Assembly (NCBI RefSeq): GCF_010723305.1
Contig: NZ_BLKW01000002.1
Span: 1,860,001 to 1,924,000 of the forward strand
From: Mycobacterium botniense
GTDB taxonomy: Bacteria > Actinomycetota > Actinomycetes > Mycobacteriales > Mycobacteriaceae
Direction of reading: 5' to 3'
Length of the DNA stretch: 64,000 nucleotides
The notes beneath the pieces were generated by a model. It was not told the origin of the DNA, made no database searches, and saw only the letters and a list, made by a program, of their open reading frames with translations. Shown piece after piece: positions 18,208 to 26,738 of the stretch (the stretch's first letter is position 1; every line of letters starts with the position of its first letter). Both the position numbers and the translations under genes were made by a program.

Positions 18208-18621
18208 GAAATCAGTCCTCTCACGAAGTGTTCGCCCTCGAAGTCAGCCGAGCTGGCGCAGTGCACGCCGCCGGGTCCGCGGTGATGCCAGCGGCAGTAG
18301 TAGGTCAGGTTCTGCGCTGATTCCACCCATGCGCCAACGGAATCCGGGTCACCCACGCCCGGGTATTGGTGCTCAAGCATCTGCAGGTCGACGCCGTTTT
18401 GCAGCGCGAACTCGATGTGCGTGTGGGAGCTCGAGCGGGCCGTGGCATTGCGTGAAGTCCCCGGTGCGCACACCGAACGCGCACTTCGCCGTGGCGTGGG
18501 TTTTGCGGCGGTAAGCGTCGAAATCCCGGTAGTGCGGGTCGGATTCGCGCGGCTCGTGCTCCGGGTAGTGGACGGTGTAGCGGTGCGTGACGTTCTGGTC
18601 ATGCGCCGGGGTCTCGTCCAT
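18204..18621 (-). pseudogene. Frame-disrupted lysis-region gene (HNH-like zinc protein)
   Basis: The first half (MDETPAHDQNVTHRYTVHY to FTQCHGPLEL) and the second half (HIEFALQNGVDLQML to HFVRGLIS) are in different frames. Together they form one roughly 138-residue protein of a family often found near lysin A in mycobacteriophages, with Cys/His pairs (C-x-F-x, CRWHHRGPGGVH) recalling a degenerate HNH/zinc fold. The length of 418 bases is one more than a multiple of three. One extra C in the CCC about 18,429-18,431 explains the break. It may be a real mutation, a sequencing error or, less likely, programmed. Confidence 0.72.
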
Positions 18622-19508
18622 CAGCCGGCGCTGATCTGCTCGCCGGGGTCGGCGTCGTCCGGGCGGATCCCGCTCGACGGCTCGCCGGCGTCGGCGTCGT
18701 CGACGCTGACCCGGCCGCGCTTGCCGCGCGGCGCTTTTGACATGACCGGGCCGGTGTTGAGCAGGTTCAAATCCGTTGCCAGCCGGTTGAAGTCGACACC
18801 CTCCGGGGACTTGCCGCCGGTGAACAGTTCCTCGGTGAGCGCGACGACCGCGACCGTGTTGTACGTCGCGTAGAAGGGGGCGGTGATGCCGCCGTGGCCG
18901 CCCCACGTGAACAGGCCGGCCTCGGTGCGGCTGGTGGCGTCGACGACGGGAATGTAGTGGCCGCCTTCGATGCGATGCCGGCCACGGAGCAGATGCCAGG
19001 GCTGGCCGGCCTCGAACTCCGCCTCGCAGTAGTCGGGCACCTGGATACCGATGCCGACCATGTCGAACAGCGACAGGGCGATCAGCAGCTCGTCGAAGTC
19101 ACCCGGGGTCAGGCCGGCGTAGGCGACGATCTTGTGCCGGTTGCCGTCGGCGTCGACCAGGCCGGTGTTCTGCCGGAACTCGTACAGCTCGTGCACGTCG
19201 GTGCCCTGGTCGGTGCTCGGGTCACCGGGCACGTAGCCGGTGATCTCGGAGTAGTTCTGGACCGCGGTCTCGTCGGTGAAGTTGACCGTAACGCCGCGCA
19301 GCGCGTTGGCCAGCCGGATCTCTTCGATGCTGCCCGCGATTGCGCAGTCGCCCAGCTGGTCGTTCATGAACATGTGCGGCTGGATCGCATCGGCGTGGCC
19401 GAGTGGGTATTTCAGCGACTCGACCGACGGGAGGTCGCTGGTGTAGTAGTCGCACAAGCGGACTCGGGGTTGGGCCAGAACGGTTTTCAGGCCGAGCTTG
19501 TACTTCAC
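18621..19508 (-). CDS. Papain-like cysteine peptidase-fold protein
   Basis: The 295-residue protein has a papain-like arrangement: Gln51 and Cys55 in NDQLGDCAIAG, His184 in GGHYIPVVDA, and a following TWGGHGG segment where the Asn/Trp side of the site normally lies. It may cleave protein or peptidoglycan, or may be a structural relative. The GTG at 19,508 has a strong AAAGGAG 6 bases upstream that overlaps the PPE stop, so the two are co-translated. Similar proteins occur at the tail-lysis junction of mycobacteriophages. No signal peptide is seen. Confidence 0.65.
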   Translation of the reverse strand: MKYKLGLKTVLAQPRVRLCDYYTSDLPSVESLKYPLGHADAIQPHMFMNDQLGDCAIAGSIEEIRLANALRGVTVNFTDETAVQNYSEITGYVPGDPSTDQGTDVHELYEFRQNTGLVDADGNRHKIVAYAGLTPGDFDELLIALSLFDMVGIGIQVPDYCEAEFEAGQPWHLLRGRHRIEGGHYIPVVDATSRTEAGLFTWGGHGGITAPFYATYNTVAVVALTEELFTGGKSPEGVDFNRLATDLNLLNTGPVMSKAPRGKRGRVSVDDADAGEPSSGIRPDDADPGEQISAG

Positions 19509-19519
19509 GGTTTCTCCTT

Positions 19520-20596
19520 TCAGCCGCCGGCTGGCGGTCTGGTGACGAATCGGACGAGGCCGCCGTATTCGGGTTCGGGGCGCGGCTGCTTGGGCGGTGT
19601 GCCGCCGCGCGCGGGGATCGGGGTGGGCAGCGGTAGCGGTGTCGGGGTCTCGGTGGCCGGTAGCGGTCGCGCGGCTGCCGGGGCCGCGGGGACGGTGTTG
19701 TTTGGTGGCTGCGTCCACCACTGCTGTGGCGCCGACAGCGGGCCCACCCGCGTGGCGTTGCCGAACGCTGCCCGGACGCTGCTGACCGCGACCGCAGGCC
19801 CCGCGGCCGGCGCGGTCGCTTCGGCGCCCGCCGACAACCGGTTGAGCGCCTGCATGACCGGAGTCGCCGGCGCCAGCGCCCAGAGCACGTTGAACATCGA
19901 CAGCACGGCGACCGGAAAGGCGTAGGGCCCCGACGAGAGGAATGACTGCAGGTATTGGCCGAGCAGGCTGCCGTTGTCGAGGCCCCAGAGCGGGATGTCG
20001 TTCGGGTTCAGCAGCGACAAGATCGACCCGGCGCCCCCGGTCGCGTCCTGCGCGTCCGGAACGTCCAGCGAGTCCGTTACCCGGGGCGCTGAGTCGAACG
20101 GCTGCAGCCCGCGGGTGCTCGCCGCTGACGCCACCTGGTATTCGGCCATGGCCGCGATGTCCTGGGCCCAGTATTCGGTGTAGACGGCTTCGAGCGCGGC
20201 GATGGCCGCCGTGTTCTGGCCGAGCAGGTTGGTCGCGACCAGCACGCGTAGTTGGGCCCGGTTGGCGGCGACCAGCGCGGGCGGCACGGTGGCGGCGCGG
20301 GCTGACTCGTACGCTGCGGCCGCGGCGCGCGCGGCGTTGGCGGTGTGCTCAGCTTGCGCGGCGGTCGTGGTCAGCCACGCCGCGTAGGCCAGCGCGCTTG
20401 CGGTCATCGCGTCGGCGGACGGCCCGCGCCAGGATGCGGCGAGCCCAAGCACCGTTGAACGGAAACCGGCGGCGCTTTCGGCTAACTGCGCAGAGATCGC
20501 ATCCCAGGCGTGTGCTGCGGTTAGGAATGGGCCAGAGCCCGCACCGGCATACATGCGGGCTGAGTTGATCTCTGGCGGCAGCAGCCAAAAGTCCAC
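19520..20596 (-). CDS. PPE family protein (PPE-SVP type) encoded by the prophage
   Basis: PPE proteins are mycobacterial ESX (type VII) secretion substrates that normally pair with a PE partner and the chaperone EspG. The 358-residue protein has the complete PPE domain: Pro7-Pro8-Glu9 in the N-terminal MDFWLLPPEINSARMYAG block, WRG at 56-58, and the conserved LLGQNTAAIAALEA and EYWAQDIAAM helices (about 124-150). The C-terminus has a PPE-SVP-like motif GPLSAPQQW (285-293, with Ala for Val) and a Pro-rich tail. The GTG start lies 4 bases after a tail gene stop, and its stop overlaps the next ribosome-binding site, so it is embedded in the late operon. No PE gene is in the window. Confidence 0.93.
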   Translation of the reverse strand: MDFWLLPPEINSARMYAGAGSGPFLTAAHAWDAISAQLAESAAGFRSTVLGLAASWRGPSADAMTASALAYAAWLTTTAAQAEHTANAARAAAAAYESARAATVPPALVAANRAQLRVLVATNLLGQNTAAIAALEAVYTEYWAQDIAAMAEYQVASAASTRGLQPFDSAPRVTDSLDVPDAQDATGGAGSILSLLNPNDIPLWGLDNGSLLGQYLQSFLSSGPYAFPVAVLSMFNVLWALAPATPVMQALNRLSAGAEATAPAAGPAVAVSSVRAAFGNATRVGPLSAPQQWWTQPPNNTVPAAPAAARPLPATETPTPLPLPTPIPARGGTPPKQPRPEPEYGGLVRFVTRPPAGG

Positions 20597-20600
20597 CCGC

Positions 20601-22298
20601 TTAGGTCTGTTGGATGATCAGGTTGAACGTCTGGTCGTACTGGCGGCCGTACTCGGTGACGATGTGCACGATCACCGGGTAGACGTCGCCGGTGACGCCG
20701 CCGGTGAGCCACCCGGTGGCCTGCGTGGCCGTGACGTTGACCGACACCACCGTCAGCCCGGGGCTGACCGGGGTGAAGGTGGCCGCCGCGACGCTATCGC
20801 CTGTTCCGGCAAGCCAGTTCGTGAAATCGAAGGTGTAGTCCAGCACCGCGTCGGCGGCCTGGGTCCAGGTCGGGCCGACCCGGCCGAAGCTGGTCACCAC
20901 CTCGGTGCTTCCGACCGGCACCGAGTAGGTGCGCAGCGGCGACGGGGTGTGCACCCGATAGTCGGCCAGGCTCGCCGATCCCACGATGGGGCCGATGACG
21001 GCCGAGACGTTGAGCGTCACCGGCGCCGGGAGTAGGTTCACCGCGACGGCACCCCAGGCCGGCGTGTAGGCCGACATGCTGGCCGCGGACACCACATACG
21101 GCGCGCCGGCCGCGTCCCCGAGCAGCAGGATCTGGTCGGCGCTGCTCGAGTTGACGATCGCCCGTTTCGTCTGGTTGTAGCCGAACGCGTTCGCCCGCGG
21201 CGTGATCCCGTGCGCGGCCACCAGCCTCGCGGCCGGCTTCGTCGACGGCGCGGTCAGCTGATTGAGCGCACCGTTACTCGAGACCGGGGTGTCGAATCCC
21301 AAAGCGCCGATGTAGGACACCGACTGCGCCGTCATGTACACGGGCGCTGAGGAATTCACCTTGATCGTCTGCGCCCCCACGGGTGGGTCGATGACCCCGA
21401 ACAGGTACAGCGAGCCGAACGGGTAGAGCCACGGGTTGCTGCTGTAGAGACCGTACGTTTCGCTGGCGAGCAGGGTCATCGGTTTGCTGCCGACTTCCGC
21501 GGTCAGGGTCACCGCCGCGGTGTTGTAGATGTTGACCGCGGCGAGCAACGCGGTGGCGTCCGCGGCGAGGGTGTGCGCGATGCTGCCCTCTGCGAGGTAG
21601 CCGGCTGCGTCGGTTCCGACTGCGTCGAAACTGATTGCGTTGCCCAATAATCCGACACCGAGGCCGGCCCATTCCTCACTGGCGGCGGGCGCGGTCGCGG
21701 TGAAGTCGACCAGGCCGCTGCCGGCGGCGTCCCCGATGAGCAGGGGCTGGTTGGTGCTGGCGACCGACGCGATGTTGGCTCGGCTGGTCTGGTTGTAAGA
21801 GGCGAACGAGTCGCCCCCGGCGGCGACGGTGCAGCCGAACGCGTTGACGAACAGCGGCGCGGTCGGTGAGGTGACCGCCAGCGCTGCTGACGCCCCGGAT
21901 GCTGTTGTGCCGGAACCGACACCGGCGACTCCGGAGTAGCTGGCGGTGGCCAGCGCCAGGGTGCGGGCACCGGATTCGGTGCCCATGCCCGTCACGGACG
22001 CTGTCACGGTCTGCGCGCCCGTCGGCGGGTTCAGGAGGTAGAACAGCTGCACCATGCCGGTGTTGGAGCTCCAAAACGCTTGGGCTTCGGGGACCGGCGT
22101 CATGGCTTGGCCGCCGAATTCGACGGCGAACGTGGCCCCGGATGCGTCGACCGTCCCGACCCATTCGACCGCCGCGATCACGGCGGGATTGGGGGCGCTG
22201 CGGCTGACGTTATGCGTCGTCGCCGGTGTGCTCCCGGTGGTGGCCGATCCCGCGATCGATGCGATTGCGGTGGTCGACGAGTCGAAGGTAACTGCCAT
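20601..22298 (-). CDS. Minor tail protein with duplicated beta-sandwich domains
   Basis: The 565-residue protein is Gly/Ser/Thr/Ala-rich. It contains two copies of a roughly 180-residue unit recognisable by LLNPPTGAQTVTASV / VIDPPVGAQTIKVNS followed by a Ser-Tyr-x-Gly segment, and a C-terminal Ig-like region. A related unit occurs at the end of the 23,181-24,695 protein. It is likely a receptor-binding or tail-tip decoration protein. The ATG at 22,298 lies 1 base after the preceding stop. PPE follows. Confidence 0.65.
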   Translation of the reverse strand: MAVTFDSSTTAIASIAGSATTGSTPATTHNVSRSAPNPAVIAAVEWVGTVDASGATFAVEFGGQAMTPVPEAQAFWSSNTGMVQLFYLLNPPTGAQTVTASVTGMGTESGARTLALATASYSGVAGVGSGTTASGASAALAVTSPTAPLFVNAFGCTVAAGGDSFASYNQTSRANIASVASTNQPLLIGDAAGSGLVDFTATAPAASEEWAGLGVGLLGNAISFDAVGTDAAGYLAEGSIAHTLAADATALLAAVNIYNTAAVTLTAEVGSKPMTLLASETYGLYSSNPWLYPFGSLYLFGVIDPPVGAQTIKVNSSAPVYMTAQSVSYIGALGFDTPVSSNGALNQLTAPSTKPAARLVAAHGITPRANAFGYNQTKRAIVNSSSADQILLLGDAAGAPYVVSAASMSAYTPAWGAVAVNLLPAPVTLNVSAVIGPIVGSASLADYRVHTPSPLRTYSVPVGSTEVVTSFGRVGPTWTQAADAVLDYTFDFTNWLAGTGDSVAAATFTPVSPGLTVVSVNVTATQATGWLTGGVTGDVYPVIVHIVTEYGRQYDQTFNLIIQQT

Positions 22299-22299
22299 C

Positions 22300-22689
22300 T
22301 CAGGACGCCATCCCGGTGGTGGTGAGGTTGCAGACGTTGAGGAGCAGCACGTCGCCGTCGGCGACGGTGACGGGCGGGTTGGCGGCCAGCGTGAACATGC
22401 ACACCGCGGAGGCGTCGCCATCGAAACCCGTCCACAGGCTGACGGCTTCGATGGTCTCGCCGGTGGTCATGTTCCACGACGGCGCCGCGCCGGTGAGCTC
22501 GGTGGCCCCGTTCGTGGGGGTGTCGACCGCGAGCTGCTGACGCGACGTCACCGCGGACAGGTTGGACGTTCCCGCGTTGCCGGGATCCCCGTTGTGCAGC
22601 TGCGCGCAGACGATGGGGACGGTCAGCGGCACGTTGTTCAGCGTCGCGAGAAAGAGATCCGCGAACGCGGGGGTGATTCCGTAAGCCAT
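22300..22689 (-). CDS. Minor tail protein, short paralogue of the repeat-bearing fibre
   Basis: The 129-residue protein is a paralogue of residues 1-125 of the 23,181-24,695 protein; both share P-IVCAQLHNG-PG-AG-SN and SLW-GFDGD-SA-CMFTL. It therefore looks like a stand-alone virion-attachment domain without fibre repeats. It lies between two other minor tail genes with very short gaps. Confidence 0.62.
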   Translation of the reverse strand: MAYGITPAFADLFLATLNNVPLTVPIVCAQLHNGDPGNAGTSNLSAVTSRQQLAVDTPTNGATELTGAAPSWNMTTGETIEAVSLWTGFDGDASAVCMFTLAANPPVTVADGDVLLLNVCNLTTTGMAS

Positions 22690-22699
22690 GAAATCCGCC

Positions 22700-23134
22700 T
22701 TAGGAGTGGGTGATTTGGAAGATCCCGGCGGCGTTCCAGTCGATCTCGAACGTGCCGTTGGTGTCGGAGACGAGCTCTCCGTAGTTCACGTAGCCGATGA
22801 GCGGGTTCGACGCGGCCGCGCCGGGTGTGACGTCGACGATCGCGGCGTACTGGGCAGAGATCGTGGAGTCCGGTCCCCATGAGATGTTGTTGGCCGTAAA
22901 TGTCAGCGTGTTCGACGCGTAACTGGCGCCCACGCCCGAAAGCGCTTGGCCACCTGCGGTATAGCCGGTGCCGGTGATCTCCTGGGCGCTGATGTCGGAC
23001 TGGTAGCGATGCGCGTCCGACGGCGTGTAGCCCGAACCGAGCAGCATCACGTGGAACGTGTCGTTGTAGAGGTTGATCTGCTTGTTTGCAAGGGATTCCA
23101 TGAATCCGCCGTACAAAGTGGCTGTGACTGTCAT
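22700..23134 (-). CDS. Minor tail protein
   Basis: The 144-residue protein starts MTVTATLYGGFMESLANKQINLYNDTFHVMLLGSGY, a pattern common in small phage minor tail proteins with an all-beta fold. It has no signal peptide or membrane helix. Its position between fibre genes supports a baseplate or tail-fibre role; the exact part is unknown. Confidence 0.62.
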   Translation of the reverse strand: MTVTATLYGGFMESLANKQINLYNDTFHVMLLGSGYTPSDAHRYQSDISAQEITGTGYTAGGQALSGVGASYASNTLTFTANNISWGPDSTISAQYAAIVDVTPGAAASNPLIGYVNYGELVSDTNGTFEIDWNAAGIFQITHS

Positions 23135-23180
23135 CGCATCGCTTTCCTGTGAGAAATAGCTGTCGTCGTCGTATTGCGCT

Positions 23181-24695
23181 CTACTGCAATACGATTCCGG
23201 CCGCCGACCAAAAGGAGGACGTGGTTCCGGTGAAGGTGGTGGAAGCGCTCGAATCCTGAATGAGCAGCCCCGTATAGGGGCCGCTGGCGCCGTTGTAGCG
23301 TTCCGTTCCGCCGCTGTACGCGGTGAAGGTGCCGCCCCCGAAGTTGGCGCCTACGCCGAACCCGTGGACGATCATCTGCCCGGCGGCGCAGGTCAGCGAT
23401 TGCGACGCCGCCAGCGCACCCTCGGCGGTGAGTTTCGACCCAACGGCGGATACGTCGTTGTACGAAACAGTGTTCGCGACAAAGTAGTTCGAGCCGCTCA
23501 TGCTTGCAACGACCGTCTCCGCACCGGACGGTGGAGACGCCAGTCCCCACACCGAAAGTTCCCCATAGATCGCCGAGTTGTCGTGGTAGGCGTAGGCGAG
23601 CAGAGTCATGGCCACCCCGCCATAGCTGACCGCCGAGGTCGCCACCCCCAAATCCGTTGCTACGAACGCCAACACATAGTTGCCGGCGGCGTTGTGCGAC
23701 CACGAGCCCGAAGACGCGTAACTCGCTGCGCCAGAGCCCAAGGCGTCGAACGTCACCGGCAGCGTCGTCTTGACCGTCGGAACCAGCATCTGCGCGGCCG
23801 CGGCCGACAGCGGGACGACGATGACCGAGCTCGCCGAGATCGTGGGCGCCAGCTCTTTGGCCGACGCCTCTGCGGTCATCACGGGGATAACCGCGCTGCC
23901 GGCCAGCCTGGGCATCAGCGCTTGCGCGGCGGCAGCCATCGTCGGAACCGAGACGACCGACTTGGTCGTGGCGGTCGGCGCCAGCGCGGCCGCCGTGGCT
24001 GTCATCAGCGGCGCCGCGACAGCCTCGCGCGTTGCCACAGTGGGCGCCAACGCCGCCGCCGCGGCCGTAGCCAACGGCACCGCCACCTTGGCGCCGGCCG
24101 TGACCGATGGCGTCAGCATCCCCGCGTTGGCGTGCATCGTCGGTGCGGGCGTCCGGTACGTCCGCACCACCGGCGCCAACATGGCCGCGGCCGCGTTCAT
24201 CGGCGGCACGGCGACAACACCGTCAGCAGTGACCCTGGGCGCCAGCATCCCGGCCGCGGCGCGCGCGGTCGGCGCCGTCACGGTCTTGGCCGGCGCCCAC
24301 AGGCCGGCAGCTGCGGGCGCCCACTCCAAGCCGCACGACCCCAACACGAGCGTGTCCCCGTCAGCCACGGTGACCGGCGGCTGCGCCGGGAGCGTGAACA
24401 TGCACATCGCGCTCGGATCACCGTCAAACCCCGACCAGAGACTCACCGCCGCGACCGTTTCCGCGGCGGTCACCTCCCAAGACGGAGGCACGCCAGTCAG
24501 CCCGACAGCGCCCGTGTCCGGCGCGGTAACGGTCAGCTCCTGGCGCGCCGTGATCGCCGACGGGTTGCTCAGTCCAGCCGAGCCCGGAGCGCCGTTGTGC
24601 AGCTGGGCGCACACGATCGGTACCCGCGGCCGTCCACCGCTCAACGCCGAGAGAAGCAGGCTGGCGAACGCCGGTGTCATACCGTAACTCGCCAA
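23181..24695 (-). CDS. Tail fibre-like protein with eight 22-residue repeats
   Basis: The 504-residue protein has three parts: an N-terminal attachment domain (1-125, shared with the 22,300-22,689 protein), a repeat shaft (about 137-312) of eight units whose L-x-P motifs recur every 22 residues, and a C-terminal beta-sandwich (about 315-504) like the units of the 20,601-22,298 protein. This is the architecture of a receptor-binding fibre. The TTG start at 24,695 has GAGGAG upstream and aligns with the ATG start of the paralogue; an ATG at 24,680 is the alternative. Confidence 0.68.
   Translation of the reverse strand: MASYGMTPAFASLLLSALSGGRPRVPIVCAQLHNGAPGSAGLSNPSAITARQELTVTAPDTGAVGLTGVPPSWEVTAAETVAAVSLWSGFDGDPSAMCMFTLPAQPPVTVADGDTLVLGSCGLEWAPAAAGLWAPAKTVTAPTARAAAGMLAPRVTADGVVAVPPMNAAAAMLAPVVRTYRTPAPTMHANAGMLTPSVTAGAKVAVPLATAAAAALAPTVATREAVAAPLMTATAAALAPTATTKSVVSVPTMAAAAQALMPRLAGSAVIPVMTAEASAKELAPTISASSVIVVPLSAAAAQMLVPTVKTTLPVTFDALGSGAASYASSGSWSHNAAGNYVLAFVATDLGVATSAVSYGGVAMTLLAYAYHDNSAIYGELSVWGLASPPSGAETVVASMSGSNYFVANTVSYNDVSAVGSKLTAEGALAASQSLTCAAGQMIVHGFGVGANFGGGTFTAYSGGTERYNGASGPYTGLLIQDSSASTTFTGTTSSFWSAAGIVLQ
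23763..24287 (-). repeat. Eight ~66-bp coding repeats in the fibre shaft
   Basis: The encoded units have consensus V-x-V-P-x-x-x-A-A-A-x-x-L-A-P-x-V. The L-x-P positions fall at residues 151, 173, 194, 216, 238, 260, 282 and 304, a spacing of 22 with one of 21. The DNA copies have diverged, so the repeat is clearest at protein level. Confidence 0.75.
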
Positions 24696-24708
24696 CCCGC
24701 TCCTCCTC

Positions 24709-24816
24709 TCAATGGTGATGCGTTGTGTTCCAAAGCCATTCGAGAAGCACCCCGAGAAGCACAGCGGCGCCCAGCGTCCAGGCCGACGTCACGATGTCGG
24801 CGACCGCGGGGCCCAT
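24709..24816 (-). CDS. 35-residue membrane microprotein in the tail module
   Basis: The ATG at 24,816 opens a 35-residue frame with one hydrophobic helix (TLGAAVLLGVLLEWLW) and a tail ending His-His-His. It starts 11 bases after the stop of the preceding gene and ends 13 bases before the next start. Function is unknown. It is short enough to be chance, but the membrane profile and tight packing favour a gene. Confidence 0.5.
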   Translation of the reverse strand: MGPAVADIVTSAWTLGAAVLLGVLLEWLWNTTHHH

Positions 24817-24827
24817 CGCGAACGGTC

Positions 24828-25139
24828 CTACGCGGTGGCGGTGATCGGGGTGCTGGCCGCCGATGTCGCGGTGATGCCGTCGGCGCCGGTGACGGTGTAG
24901 GTGAACGCGAACTCGTGCCCGTCGACGAGCCCGGTCACGGTGAGCGTGACAGTGTCGCCGTCGACGATCGGGTCACCCGAAAGTTCAGCTGCGCCAGTGG
25001 CGTCGGCGGTGAGGTCGGTTTGGGTGACCTCGTAGTTGAACGGCCCGGTCGCTGTGTTCGGTTGCGGAAAAACGATTTCGGCGCTCAGACCAGGCTGCGC
25101 TGATACTGTCGGCGCGATCATCATGAATCCAGTGATCAC
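24828..25139 (-). CDS. Small Ig-like minor tail protein
   Basis: The 103-residue protein is a single Thr-rich beta-sandwich (DPIVDGDTVTLTVTGLVDGHEFAFTYTVTGADG), like fibronectin- or Ig-type decoration domains of phage tails. The N-terminus IAPTVSAQPGL is extended. It follows the preceding tail gene by 3 bases. Confidence 0.6.
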   Translation of the reverse strand: MITGFMMIAPTVSAQPGLSAEIVFPQPNTATGPFNYEVTQTDLTADATGAAELSGDPIVDGDTVTLTVTGLVDGHEFAFTYTVTGADGITATSAASTPITATA

Positions 25140-25142
25140 GAT

Positions 25143-26738
25143 TTATCCTGCCGTTCCGGTGTTAGCGATTTCGCAGAAGAAGTCGGCGGATCCGCCGCCG
25201 ACGATGGTGTTGGGGTAGGAGCTGGAGTTGCTGTAGGACACGAACCCCGGCTGGATGTAGTCGCCGGCGTCGAGCTGCACACCGATGAACGATGCACCCT
25301 TTTGGATGTAGTACGGCAGCGCTCCCGGGGAAGTCAGGCAGATGACGTCGATGTCATACAGCAGACCGTTTTTGAAGATCCCGACACCGAAATAGGCATA
25401 GCTGGCACCACTTTTCGGCACCCACTGGGTCATGACCCGCACGTTGTAGATGGCCGACTTGTGGACGGTGAGCTTATTGGTGGACGGGTCGTAGGTGTAG
25501 TTCGAGGTCTGCGCCTGGATGTTGTTGAAGTAGTTGGCCGGCGCCAACGCGCAGTTGATGTTGTTGGCCAACGTGATCGCGGTCGTCGACAGGTTGCCGG
25601 CTTGGAACACGTCACCGATGATCGGGCCCGGAGCGTCGTCGACGAACCCGAACGACGCCATCTGGGAGGGCGCCATTCCCGCGTACTGGGCCAGCCCGAA
25701 GCCGCAATACCGGTATGCGGCACCGTAGTTGGTCACACCCGAGGTGTCGAGGTATTCCAGGATCGCGACACCGTTGACGATGATTTGAAGCAGCGGATGG
25801 TTGTTGCCGTCGAACCCGCAGGACAGCGAATACGCGGCGCCGGCGTAGAACGTCGGTTCGCTGGGCGTCCACTGCGCCAGCACCGTGTCTGTCCCGTTGA
25901 CCACGTTGTGGATCGAGTACAGGATGGGGCTGATCTCGGCGTAAACGTAGGTGGTCATCGACGCGTTGGAGCGGCCGATCAGGATGTCATAGCCGGAGCC
26001 TTCGGACAGGTTGAAGTAGTTGTAGGAGCCGGGCGCGTTGTAGTAGACGGCGGAGACGATCTGGTCGTCGGTGTTGGTCGGGGTCGGGTGCAGCGCCAGC
26101 CCGGTGAAATTGGCTGTGCCGCTGGGGTTGAGCTGCGCATAGCCTGAGCTGTTGATCCCGAGTGTGCCGTAGCCGGCCGGGGTGTAGGTCTCGGTGAATC
26201 CGGCCAGTGTGGCGGTGGAGAAGTTCAGGAAGACGTTGATGCCGTTGTTGGAGTCGGCGGCGTCTTGGGCTTGCATCGACTGCACCGCGGTGTTGGTGGC
26301 GGCGATCGTCGCGGCGGTGGCCTGCAGCACGAGCTGGGCGTCCGCGGCGGTCCCGCCGCCGCCGAGGATCCCGTCGAGTCCTTGGATGATGGCGCCGATG
26401 ATGTTGGCGACGCCCTGCACGGCGGAGACGATGAAGTTCGCGACGTCGTCGATCACCTCGGCGCCGGTCTTGAGGATCAGCGTGGCGATGTCGGCGATCG
26501 CCTGCAGGGCTTCGGCCCCGAACGACGCCAGCGCGGCGAACGGGTTAGCGCCGGCGCCCAGGCCTCCGACCAGCGCCGAGGCCACCCCATTCGCGGTGCC
26601 GGTCGACAGGTTGTGCGCGCGGCCGATGACCCCGATTTCCTGGGTGGACGGCGAGTCCTGGGGCGGAACGTTGTGGATCGCCGGGTTCGGGGTGATCGCC
26701 GGCGGGTCCGACGTCGCGTAGGTGGGGTCGATCGTCAT
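25143..26738 (-). CDS. Minor tail protein with lectin-like and C1q/TNF-like regions
   Basis: The 531-residue protein begins with an extended Pro-rich N-terminus, then a Gly/Ala-rich helical stretch (about 45-145). A middle region resembles a concanavalin-type sandwich, and the final roughly 130 residues resemble a C1q/TNF jelly roll (SAIYNVRVMTQWVPKSG to GASFIGVQLDAGDYIQPGF). Such C-terminal heads trimerise and bind receptors. The ATG overlaps the previous stop (ATGA). Confidence 0.65.
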   Translation of the reverse strand: MTIDPTYATSDPPAITPNPAIHNVPPQDSPSTQEIGVIGRAHNLSTGTANGVASALVGGLGAGANPFAALASFGAEALQAIADIATLILKTGAEVIDDVANFIVSAVQGVANIIGAIIQGLDGILGGGGTAADAQLVLQATAATIAATNTAVQSMQAQDAADSNNGINVFLNFSTATLAGFTETYTPAGYGTLGINSSGYAQLNPSGTANFTGLALHPTPTNTDDQIVSAVYYNAPGSYNYFNLSEGSGYDILIGRSNASMTTYVYAEISPILYSIHNVVNGTDTVLAQWTPSEPTFYAGAAYSLSCGFDGNNHPLLQIIVNGVAILEYLDTSGVTNYGAAYRYCGFGLAQYAGMAPSQMASFGFVDDAPGPIIGDVFQAGNLSTTAITLANNINCALAPANYFNNIQAQTSNYTYDPSTNKLTVHKSAIYNVRVMTQWVPKSGASYAYFGVGIFKNGLLYDIDVICLTSPGALPYYIQKGASFIGVQLDAGDYIQPGFVSYSNSSSYPNTIVGGGSADFFCEIANTGTAG

